A stretch of 14,784 nucleotides of DNA, from contig CAZHST010000065.1 in NCBI GenBank assembly GCA_964535215.1, positions 1-14,784 of the forward strand. Direction: 5' to 3'. A model generated the notes under the pieces. That model saw nothing but the letters and a program-made list of their open reading frames with translations, did not search any database and had not been told where the DNA came from. The stretch is from JACQHM01 sp964535215 (lineage in GTDB: Bacteria; Methylomirabilota; Methylomirabilia; Methylomirabilales; JACQHM01). Both the position numbers and the translations under genes were made by a program. This document shows positions 6,861-12,913 of this stretch, one piece after another. Position 1 is the stretch's first letter; each line of letters starts with the position of its first letter.

Positions 6861-7073
6861 CTAGCGGCCGCCCTGGATATGCCTCGGCACCCCGTAGACG
6901 AGGTCGTTGGCGCCGACGAGGTCCTCGTCCTTCAGCTGCTGGACCGCCTGGGTTTCGGGATCCTTTCGGGCAAGGCTGTACTCCTTCGGGATCAGCCCTC
7001 TGGCCTTCAGCTCGCCGACCGTCAGTTGGCCTTCAAGGGTCCGGCTCTTCTTCCCGGGAAGCACGATCTTCAT
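6861..7073 (-). CDS. Single ubiquitin-like modifier ending in GGR, module A
   Basis: The protein has 70 aa. Its pattern fits a beta-grasp Ubl: a beta hairpin (MKIVLPGKKSRTLEG), the helix of LTVGELKARG at 24-33, a strand YSLARKDP, the turn LKDEDLVGANDLVYGVP with a polar acidic loop before the last strand, and a short flexible tail ending I-Q-G-G-R. The GG at 68-69 followed by one residue suggests that the Arg is cleaved by the JAB domain before E1 activation. The ATG at 7073, preceded by GAAAGGAGGAGCC, gives the compact form; an upstream ATG at 7094 lies against the VWA stop and lacks a site. It is followed by its presumed E2 and JAB-E1. I am fairly sure of the Ubl assignment from pattern and context together; the sequence alone is divergent. 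Confidence 0.75.
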   Translation of the reverse strand: MKIVLPGKKSRTLEGQLTVGELKARGLIPKEYSLARKDPETQAVQQLKDEDLVGANDLVYGVPRHIQGGR

Positions 7074-7096
7074 GGCTCCTCCTTTCCTGATCAAGG

Positions 7097-7780
7097 TTAA
7101 AGGGTCTCCTCCAGGCGCAGAAGCTGCTGGAGGCGGGCGGCTGGTGTCTCCAGGAATCCCCGGAGGTGGATGAGCGTGGGGATCCCGGCCTGCTCGAAGG
7201 CCTGGTGCCAGCCGACCAGTTGATACTCATCGATGTCATCCCAGTGGATCCGGACGCCAAGCTCCTTCAAGGCTCGGAAAGGCAGCTCGGCGGGCACGGG
7301 GACCGGGTGCGGGGGCCGGGTCCGCCAGCGGTTCGTCGGATCGTGGATGCCATCACTCAACACCCACAGGAACTTCCGTTCCGCCGGGCTCTTCCTGAGA
7401 AGCTCAGACATGACGGTGAAGGCAGAGGTCAAATCGGTTCGGCTGTCCAGGGGCCACCGCCGGATCGCTGGCGTGAGCTCCTCGATCCGTGTGGCAACGG
7501 CCTCGGCCTGGCCGCTCGCCAGGGGTTTGGCGTAGGCCGAAAAGCCCACCACATGAACGACGACGTTTCGTCTCACCCGGGCCAGCTCGCGGATGAACCC
7601 CGTGAGCTCCGTGACATAATGCTCCCGGTCGGAGGCGGCCGTCCCTGAAAGATCGATGAGAACGCCCCAGACCTGGGCGTGGCTGTCGGGGAGCGGGAGC
7701 GTGGCGGGATCACACCCGACGAGCCCCAGGCTTCCTAGCAGTAGCAGTCTGAGCGCTTCCCTCCGTGACATCCGTTGCAT
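7097..7780 (-). CDS. VWA-domain lipoprotein with twin-arginine-type signal
   Basis: The protein has 227 aa. The N-terminus has S-R-R-E-A-L, a leucine-rich core and a lipobox LVGC with Cys23, so it is probably exported (perhaps by Tat) and lipid-anchored. The mature part is a von Willebrand factor A domain: the metal-site motif DLSGT at 43-47 (DxSxS/T), T115-D116 in the second MIDAS loop and LSDG with D143 as the third. VWA domains bind protein ligands through a divalent metal. The ATG at 7780 follows TAAGGAGGGACAGCG, and the stop of the upstream membrane-protein gene is just before that site. An ATG three codons later (MSRREAL) is possible. Outside location contrasts with the cytoplasmic Ubl enzymes, so this may sense or bind an envelope partner. 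Confidence 0.8.
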   Translation of the reverse strand: MQRMSRREALRLLLLGSLGLVGCDPATLPLPDSHAQVWGVLIDLSGTAASDREHYVTELTGFIRELARVRRNVVVHVVGFSAYAKPLASGQAEAVATRIEELTPAIRRWPLDSRTDLTSAFTVMSELLRKSPAERKFLWVLSDGIHDPTNRWRTRPPHPVPVPAELPFRALKELGVRIHWDDIDEYQLVGWHQAFEQAGIPTLIHLRGFLETPAARLQQLLRLEETL

Positions 7781-7792
7781 CGCTGTCCCTCC

Positions 7793-8680
7793 TTAGGCGG
7801 TTAGGTTTTCGAGCCGATGCAGGGTCTCCTCGATGAGGTTCGGGAGGAGGCTCACCCCGCGGGTGATCATCCCCTCCACATGCTGCGTCGCCGCGCCAAG
7901 ATGCAGAAGGCTTGTTGAGAACCCCACGTGAGCCAGGAACCCGACCACGACCCGGATCCCCAGGAGGAGGAGGGCGCTCAGGAACCCCAGGGGCAGGACA
8001 CCCAGGATCCTTGTCAAGGCGTAGATCTCAAAGGCGGTGATGACCAGCTCCACGCCTCCTCCCACGCCTAAGCCGATCAGGGCCCAGATCTTCGGCCAGG
8101 ACGGCTTTGGAGGGGGTGGCGCGGCCTCCTGGACCTCTGGATCAAGGAGCAGCGCCTCCTGGACGACCGGGGAGGATTCGGCCCGGAGCTGTTGCCACCT
8201 TTTGAGGAAGTGGAAGACGAGCGCGGTGGCCGCGACGGCGCTAAACGCCACGATGAAGGCGAAGATGGTGCTCGCCCGGACTTCACCCAGCAAGGGGAAG
8301 AGGGCGGCCAGGACCATCCCGATGGCGCTCGCCTCCGGGACATAGGCCTTCATCCGGGGGAAGAGCTGCTGGAACACTTCCCCGATGAAGAAGTTCTCCC
8401 CAAAGGACTCCACCGCCATCAGCCCCAGTATCAGGCTTAAAGCCAGGATCCCGAGCGCCGCCTCCCACAGGGCCAGGAGGAGATGGGAGAGCACGGCCAT
8501 GAGATCCTGGGCCAGCCGGCGGAGCAGCCGAAGGGGCAGGAGCACCAGGTTCCCAAGCACCCGGAGCCAGCTGGGCTTTTCGGCGTGGACACCGGTTGCA
8601 GGCGGAGCCGGAAGCCCTGCCACCGGCCCGGGCAAGGCGATCACATCCCCTGGGGGGGTCGGGGGGATCGGCAGATCCAT
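7793..8680 (-). CDS. Multi-pass membrane protein of unknown function (295 aa)
   Basis: The N-terminal 35 residues are proline-rich and probably cytoplasmic and disordered. Hydrophobic segments lie at about 62-90, 117-134, 138-158, 198-222 and 228-252. A charged cytoplasmic-type stretch with APPPPKP lies between the third and fourth segments, and an amphipathic tail covers about 265-293. I see no catalytic motif and do not recognise a family. The ATG at 8680 follows AAAGGAGGGTATGAGGT. It is followed 12 bases after its stop by the VWA lipoprotein gene, so the two may form a membrane complex. The 89 bases before it, back to the 75-aa ORF, hold no clear signal. Confidence 0.75.
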   Translation of the reverse strand: MDLPIPPTPPGDVIALPGPVAGLPAPPATGVHAEKPSWLRVLGNLVLLPLRLLRRLAQDLMAVLSHLLLALWEAALGILALSLILGLMAVESFGENFFIGEVFQQLFPRMKAYVPEASAIGMVLAALFPLLGEVRASTIFAFIVAFSAVAATALVFHFLKRWQQLRAESSPVVQEALLLDPEVQEAAPPPPKPSWPKIWALIGLGVGGGVELVITAFEIYALTRILGVLPLGFLSALLLLGIRVVVGFLAHVGFSTSLLHLGAATQHVEGMITRGVSLLPNLIEETLHRLENLTA

Positions 8681-8769
8681 ACCTCATACCCTCCTTTCGT
8701 GAAGGTTTCCTTACGCTCCCTAGCAACTTCGCGGCGAAAGAGCTTGGCGTCCGTTTCAAAGTTGAAGCT

Positions 8770-8997
8770 TTAAGCCGCCTTCAGCTCGGACCCCTGAAGC
8801 GGAATTTCGCTACCTACCTCTGCCGGCAGGAGGGGGATCAGGGCCACGATCTCACTGTAGGCCTCCAGATCGACCCACTCCTCAGGACTCACCCGGTGGG
8901 CCAACGTCCGGCCGTTGACGAAGCGGCGGAGGACGAGGCCTTCAAGAGGCCGGTTCAGGTGTCGGCCTACGGCTTCCATCAGCTCTTTTCCAAACAT
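8770..8997 (-). CDS. Small conserved-looking hypothetical protein (75 aa)
   Basis: I do not recognise this protein. The start ATG at 8997 is fixed by a strong AAAGGAGGTGACC site. The sequence has an N-terminal helix (KELMEAVGRHL), a likely beta strand (LVLRRFVNGRTLAHRV), an acidic SPEEWVDLEAY helix, a hydrophobic IVALIPLLP stretch and a polar tail. The size and mixed alpha/beta pattern would allow a Ubl-like fold or an adaptor for the neighbouring unfoldase. There is no diglycine at its C-terminus, so a role as a conjugated modifier is unlikely. It lies between the AAA gene and the membrane-protein gene on the same strand. Confidence 0.65.
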   Translation of the reverse strand: MFGKELMEAVGRHLNRPLEGLVLRRFVNGRTLAHRVSPEEWVDLEAYSEIVALIPLLPAEVGSEIPLQGSELKAA

Positions 8998-9023
8998 GGT
9001 CACCTCCTTTGAACAGATGGGGA

Positions 9024-9056
9024 GGGCCGGGGCGTTCCCCGACCCTACTTTTATAA
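9024..9056 (-). promoter_or_regulatory. TATA-like box and 5' hairpin before the 75-aa gene
   Basis: TTATAA at 9051-9056 (minus strand TTATAAAAG) stands out in GC-rich DNA and could be a -10 box, but no good -35 box is visible about 17 bases upstream. Just downstream is a hairpin: 9024-9032 pairs with 9037-9045 over 9 bp around a 4-base loop, with one wobble pair on the minus-strand RNA. No T-run follows, so it is not a terminator. The arrangement suggests an internal promoter with a structured leader. Confidence 0.3.
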
Positions 9057-9072
9057 GCACGAATCTGTCCGC

Positions 9073-10878
9073 TCATGATTGGCCTCCCTGGATCCGGAGC
9101 TGAGGCATTCCATCGGCGTAGCTGAGCACGACCTTTTGGCCGGAAGCCAGGTGGCCGGCGGCGAGGGCCCGGGCCAGGGGATAGACGACCAGCTCCTGAA
9201 CCGCCCGTTCCATCGGCCGGGCTCCGTACTCGGGGTGGAAACCCTGGATCAGGAGCTGCTCGAAGAGCAAGGGGTCCACCGTCACCTGGAGGCGGCGGTC
9301 CTGGAGCCCGGGCCGGGTGAGGGCCTGCCGGAGCGCCTTCTCCGCCACCTTGGCCACCGCGGCCCGGGAGAGCGGTTTGAAGAGAAGGATCTTCGTCAGC
9401 CGATTGAGAAATTCCGGCGGAAAGAAGGCCCGGATGCGCTCCAGGATCGCCCGCTTGACCTCCGAGGGGTCGCTTCCGGCCTGGAGGAGCCCGATGGCCC
9501 GCCGCCCATAGAGCTCCGCCCCCAGATTCGAGGTCAGGATGATCAGGCTGTTCGCAAAGGAGGCGGTCCGGCCTGTGGCATCGGTCAGCCGGCCTTCACC
9601 GAGAAGAGAAAGCAGCAGGGAGAAGATGCTGGGATGGGCCTTTTCGATCTCATCGAAGAGGATCACCGCGAAGGGCTGGGCGAGGACCTCCTCCACCAAC
9701 CCCCGCCGCGGCCCCTCCCGTTCCTCCCCGATCAGCCGGGCGACGCTTCCGGCGTCGGCGTACTCCCCCATGTCGTAGCGGATCACCCGGTCCCTCGAGC
9801 CGAAGAGGAGTTCGGCCACCAGCTTCACCAGCTCGGTCTTCCCGACGCCCGTTGGTCCGGCGAAGAGGAAGCTGGCCACGGGCCGCTCAGGCTCGTTCAG
9901 ATCCGCCTTGAAGGTGAGGATGGCATCGACGACCGCCTCAAGGGCCGGGTCCTGGTCGAAGAGCCGGGCCTGAAGCTGGTCGATGAGCGCCTGCCGTTCC
10001 ACCGGCTCCTCCCGGAAGAGGAGGAAGGACGGGAGGCCGGTCCGGGTCTGAACCAGCGCCTGGATGTCTTTGGCGGTCAAGAGCCCTGCCTGATCCCGGC
10101 CGAGGGTCTTCGCCAGGGCCTTCTGGGCCAGGGCTGCTTTGAGGAGCGTGAAGGCCTTCCCGGGGAAGGCCTGGAAGCGATAGAACCGCTCGGTCAGCCG
10201 GACGACCTCCCGGAGGCTCTCCCGTCGGATCCCGATGCGATATCGCTTTTCGAAGGCCGGCCGGAGCTGCGGGAGGAGGGTCAGGGTTTCCTCGGCTGTT
10301 TGCTCGGGCACCTCCACCGGGGTGAAGCAGGCGGCAAAGCTCGGATGATGCCGGAGGAGGGCTTTGTAGCCCTCGGGGGTGGTCGCCCCGAGGAGCGCGA
10401 TCTCCCGGCGGGCCAGAGACGGCGTCAAGAGCGTTGCCACGGTCCGCTCCTCATACCCGGAGACCGCCCCGGCCTTGACCGCCAGGTGGAGCTGGTCGAG
10501 GAAGAGGATCACCCGCCCCTCTTGACACTTCCGGACGATGCTCTCCAGCCGGGTTTCGAATTCGTGAGCATAGAGGCGGCCGCTCTGAAAAGCGATCACC
10601 GTGCATTCGACGATCCGCCGGTTTCTGAGCGTCGAGGGGAGCCAAAGCGGCGCTTCGGTAATCCGGGTCGCGAAACTCTCCACGACCGCGGTCTTGCCGG
10701 CTCCCTTTCGCCCGCTCAGGACGGGGGCTTGGCCGGCGGCCAGGAGGGTGGCGATCGTCTGGACCAGGGGCTCGGAGACGGCGACGGGCTCGAGCCGGCC
10801 TTCCCGGGCCAAGGTCGTCAGCTCCCACCCCAGGCTCTCTAAGGGAAATTCCCGATGGAGCTGTTCTCGATCACTCAT
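9073..10878 (-). CDS. Clp/Hsp100-type double AAA+ unfoldase with ClpA-like IGL loop
   Basis: The protein has 601 aa and lacks the usual N-terminal Clp repeat domain and the ClpB middle domain. AAA domain 1 (about 30-280) has Walker A GRKGAGKT at 56-63 and Walker B LFLDQ at 125-129, where Gln129 replaces the catalytic Glu. The arginine-finger segment reads AACF where active proteins have ARRF, so D1 probably binds but does not hydrolyse ATP. Domain 2 (about 300-600) is intact: GPTGVGKT at 341-348, LFDE at 407-410, sensor 1 TSN at 449-451, the FPPEFLNR arginine finger at 486-493, and sensor 2 GARPMER. The D2 pore loop GYVG is missing. A502-type loop: AIGLLQ at 461-466 aligns with the ClpP-binding IGL loop of ClpA. 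The ATG at 10878 follows AAAGGAGG. It likely unfolds substrates, possibly Ubl-tagged ones. Confidence 0.9.
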   Translation of the reverse strand: MSDREQLHREFPLESLGWELTTLAREGRLEPVAVSEPLVQTIATLLAAGQAPVLSGRKGAGKTAVVESFATRITEAPLWLPSTLRNRRIVECTVIAFQSGRLYAHEFETRLESIVRKCQEGRVILFLDQLHLAVKAGAVSGYEERTVATLLTPSLARREIALLGATTPEGYKALLRHHPSFAACFTPVEVPEQTAEETLTLLPQLRPAFEKRYRIGIRRESLREVVRLTERFYRFQAFPGKAFTLLKAALAQKALAKTLGRDQAGLLTAKDIQALVQTRTGLPSFLLFREEPVERQALIDQLQARLFDQDPALEAVVDAILTFKADLNEPERPVASFLFAGPTGVGKTELVKLVAELLFGSRDRVIRYDMGEYADAGSVARLIGEEREGPRRGLVEEVLAQPFAVILFDEIEKAHPSIFSLLLSLLGEGRLTDATGRTASFANSLIILTSNLGAELYGRRAIGLLQAGSDPSEVKRAILERIRAFFPPEFLNRLTKILLFKPLSRAAVAKVAEKALRQALTRPGLQDRRLQVTVDPLLFEQLLIQGFHPEYGARPMERAVQELVVYPLARALAAGHLASGQKVVLSYADGMPQLRIQGGQS

Positions 10879-10898
10879 CCGGCGCGGCCTCCTTTCCT

Positions 10899-10935
10899 AA
10901 AAAGAGGGAGGGCGCCCGTCTTGAAACGGGCGCCC
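10899..10935 (-). terminator. Intrinsic terminator after the MazG-like gene
   Basis: On the minus strand GGGCGCCCGT (10926-10935) pairs perfectly with ACGGGCGCCC (10910-10919) around a 6-base loop. It is followed by CTCCCTC and then TTTTT (10899-10903). The T-run starts a few bases after the stem, so efficiency may be partial. It ends just 3 bases before the Shine-Dalgarno site of the AAA gene. Confidence 0.7.
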
Positions 10936-10959
10936 CCCTTCCTCCTGAGAGGAAGCTTT

Positions 10960-11325
10960 CTACTTCTTCTTCGTGAGCTGCTCCCGGGCCTTCCGGTCGG
11001 TTTCCTCCCAGGATGTCCCCTCTGAACCCGGATCGCCCCGCCTGGCGAGGCGCTCCTCATACTTCGTCAAGGCCTCTGTAAGAGCCCTTTCTAGGTCCAC
11101 CTCACAGGCGCAGGCCAGGGCGATCACCGCGTAGAGGACATCGCCGATCTCCTCGGCGAGACGCGGGCTGAACGTGGAGGCTCGCTGACCGTAATAGGAC
11201 GCCGTGAGGATTTCCTTCGCCACCTCCCCCGCTTCGGCCATAAGGTCGAGGGCATGGACTTCAGGAGCGCGGAGCAGGGTGTAGCGGGTGGCGAAGGCGC
11301 GGACCTGGTCTTGAATCTCTTTCAT
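10960..11325 (-). CDS. MazG-like nucleotide pyrophosphohydrolase
   Basis: The protein has 121 aa. It shows the all-alpha NTP pyrophosphohydrolase (MazG/dUTPase-like) metal site as two helices: E31-x-x-E34 (with E38) in MAEAGEVAKE, and E59-x-x-D62 in EEIGDVLYAV. A charged C-terminal tail follows. Enzymes of this family hydrolyse NTPs or dNTPs to the monophosphate and pyrophosphate, often house-cleaning or altering nucleotide pools. The ATG at 11325 follows AGGAGGGAG; the longer reading from 11430 has no site and an unlikely N-terminus. It is bracketed by two terminators, so it is probably its own transcription unit between the adaptation operon and the Ubl cluster. Nucleotide-pool control next to a reverse transcriptase and primase is suggestive, but not proven to be linked. 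Confidence 0.85.
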   Translation of the reverse strand: MKEIQDQVRAFATRYTLLRAPEVHALDLMAEAGEVAKEILTASYYGQRASTFSPRLAEEIGDVLYAVIALACACEVDLERALTEALTKYEERLARRGDPGSEGTSWEETDRKAREQLTKKK

Positions 11326-11377
11326 GCGGGGCTCCCTCCTTCTTGCCACGATCACCGCCCCATCCAGCGAGGCGGCA

Positions 11378-11406
11378 CCTTTATTCAGCTGGCAACAACC
11401 TGTCCA
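11378..11406 (-). promoter_or_regulatory. Candidate sigma-70-type promoter of the MazG-like gene
   Basis: On the minus strand TGGACA (11401-11406; 5 of 6 to TTGACA) is followed after 17 bases by TAAAGG (11378-11383; 3 of 6 to TATAAT). A transcript would start near 11370, about 45 bases before the ATG, and downstream of the cas2 terminator. The -10 box is weak. Confidence 0.35.
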
Positions 11407-11460
11407 AATCAGCGGGCACCCAAGGCTCATTCAGCGCTGCTGAGGGCTGGACCGCCAAGG

Positions 11461-11500
11461 TGAAACAAAAGGGGGAAGGCAGGTTCCCCTGCCCTCCCCC
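11461..11500 (-). terminator. Intrinsic terminator of the RT-primase/cas1/cas2 operon
   Basis: On the minus strand a 13-base stem (11488-11500 with 11471-11483, one G-U pair) closes on a GGAA loop and is followed at once by TTTTGTTT (11463-11470). It is the clearest terminator in the window and separates cas2 from everything downstream. Confidence 0.85.
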
Positions 11501-11628
11501 ACTCGCCAGGTCCCTTCGTCGTCTCTCCTTTAGTGGGAAAGGTCCCTCGACCGCTGCCCTCGGCCACGCTGGTAGCCAGCTTTTATTTGCAACTTTCCTG
11601 CGAAAACCCGGGAGTTCTTGAGAAACCC

Positions 11629-11904
11629 TCACACGACGACAGCTTCTTCCCACTCAGGTTCAACCTCCTTTCCTATCACCAGGCGTTGGGGGGCACACTC
11701 GCCGCACAAGCGGTAAAGGTGACAGCGGTCTTCGGGGATGACCAGCAAAGCTGTGAGGCGGGTGTAGACCTCTTGGAGTTCCTCACGGGACAACTCACAC
11801 TCAAACACGCTTTTCTGCACCCGCCTCCCCCAGCCTTGCAGAAATCTGGCGACCCGATGACGCCGTTGGTCGTCGGTGATGTCGTAGGCGATGACGTAGT
11901 GCAT
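11629..11904 (-). CDS. cas2: Cas2, CRISPR adaptation protein
   Basis: The protein has 91 aa, the usual Cas2 size. It starts MHYVIAYDITDD, the first ferredoxin-like strand with the conserved Asp8, followed by the helix RRHRVARFLQGWGRRVQKSVFEC, which matches the RRxRVxxxLxxxGxRVQxSVFEC signature. A second half has LSREELQEVYTRL and CHLYRLC. Cas2 dimers bridge Cas1 dimers and act as the scaffold for spacer integration. The ATG is fused with the cas1 stop (TGATG), so translation is coupled; upstream in-frame starts lie inside cas1. The tail VEPEWEEAVVV is acidic. Confidence 0.95.
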   Translation of the reverse strand: MHYVIAYDITDDQRRHRVARFLQGWGRRVQKSVFECELSREELQEVYTRLTALLVIPEDRCHLYRLCGECAPQRLVIGKEVEPEWEEAVVV

Positions 11905-12902
11905 CACAGCTCCAAAACGGTTGGCCTCCACAGACGGTTCTCCTTCAGGGCATCCTTCAGCTCTTCCGCCTGCTCCCGGAGCCACTCCCGGAAGGTGCCG
12001 ACCCGGCCATCGCTCCCATATCTAAACGGGGTGGTCATCGCCCGCTCGTAGAAGGAGAGATAGCGCTTTAAGCTTCCCTCCTTCAGGCGGACTCCTCCGC
12101 TGGCTTGGGGATGAAAATCGTCAGGCGTTAGCACACTACGGTTAAACAGGCTGAGGGTCAGGCGGTCCACAAGGGGCTGGCGGGCCAGCTCCAACAGATC
12201 CAACGCCAAGGCGGGGCGGCGGCGGCTGACCTCGTGGAGGAACCCAATCCCCGGATGGAGCCCCTGGGCCATGATGGCACTCAGGACCTCCCCTAAGACC
12301 AGCATGTAGCCGAGACTGAGGACGGCGTTGACCGGGTCTCGGGGGGGGCGCCGGTTCCGGTCGGTAAACGTGATCCCTTCCTGCCGAAGGCAGTGGCCAA
12401 AGACAGAGAAGTACAGGGCCGAGGCCTGCCCCTCCGCTCCCATCACCTCGGCGACCGACGAGCGGTCTGGAAGGCTCTCCAGCACCTGCCCTAGCCGGTC
12501 GGCAACCTCGGTGAGCACCGGGTTTGGATGATTCCGGGCATGGCGCTTCAGGAGCCGCTGCTGATGACGGATCTTGATGTCCACAAGGGCTTGAGCCAAC
12601 GCCACCCGAAAGGTCTCGTCCTGATAGCGTTTGAGCTGGACCAGGAGAAGCTCCACATCCTCGGATCCGGCTGACAGCGTCCCGTAGCAGTAGCCCCGCA
12701 TACTACAGAAGAGCACGGGGATCCTGGCCTGAAGTAAAAGGCGGGTGGCGGAAGCCGTAAGCTGGACAGGGCCTAAGCACACCAGCCGCTCGACCGACCG
12801 AAGCGGAAGGGCCGTGAGCACCTGACCTTTCCACTCCACCTGAAGCCTGGCGCCCTTCTTCCGAACTTCTGCCCCCGGCTGGGTCACATAGAGGACAGCC
12901 AT
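11904..12902 (-). CDS. cas1: Cas1, CRISPR integrase
   Basis: The protein has 332 aa. The catalytic residues are visible: E157 in MGAEGQASALYF, H223 in HPGIGFLHE and D235/E238 in ALALDLLE. This is the metal-dependent integrase that inserts spacers together with Cas2. The N-terminal beta domain (residues 1-80) has the VLYVTQPG and IPVLFCSMRGYCYG strands. The ATG at 12902 follows GAAGGAGGGCCCC and is preferred to the GTG at 12917, which would give five extra residues and overlap the preceding stop. It lies 11 bases after the reverse transcriptase-primase gene. No reverse transcriptase is fused to Cas1 itself. The subtype cannot be told from Cas1 alone by eye. Confidence 0.95.
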   Translation of the reverse strand: MAVLYVTQPGAEVRKKGARLQVEWKGQVLTALPLRSVERLVCLGPVQLTASATRLLLQARIPVLFCSMRGYCYGTLSAGSEDVELLLVQLKRYQDETFRVALAQALVDIKIRHQQRLLKRHARNHPNPVLTEVADRLGQVLESLPDRSSVAEVMGAEGQASALYFSVFGHCLRQEGITFTDRNRRPPRDPVNAVLSLGYMLVLGEVLSAIMAQGLHPGIGFLHEVSRRRPALALDLLELARQPLVDRLTLSLFNRSVLTPDDFHPQASGGVRLKEGSLKRYLSFYERAMTTPFRYGSDGRVGTFREWLREQAEELKDALKENRLWRPTVLEL

Positions 12903-12913
12903 GGGGCCCTCCT

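Larger units (their letters stand above)
11326..11628. other. Intergenic region between cas2 and the MazG-like gene
   Basis: These 303 bases hold the cas2 terminator (11461-11500) and a candidate promoter for the MazG-like gene (11378-11406). The part nearest cas2 (about 11575-11620) is relatively AT-rich, with AAATAAAAG and GGTTTTCGC on the minus strand. No copy of the candidate CRISPR repeat at 20-53 is present. I see no protein-coding ORF or RNA gene I can support. Confidence 0.6.

Noticed and set aside
8283..8759. Minus-strand ORF of 158 codons
   Set aside because: Overlaps most of the membrane-protein gene in another frame and reads as proline/glycine/arginine-rich shadow sequence.
9079..10842. 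Long plus-strand ORF of 587 codons
   Set aside because: It is the antisense of the AAA unfoldase gene; its product is Gly/Glu/Arg-rich with no motif, as expected from GC-rich antisense DNA, whereas the minus-strand frame has full AAA motifs.
9073..10878. ClpB disaggregase identity for the AAA protein
   Set aside because: No N-terminal repeat, no coiled-coil middle domain, and the IGL loop is ClpA-like.
11461..11500. Hairpin near cas2 as a remaining CRISPR repeat
   Set aside because: It does not match the repeat at 20-53 and is followed by a T-run, so it is a terminator.
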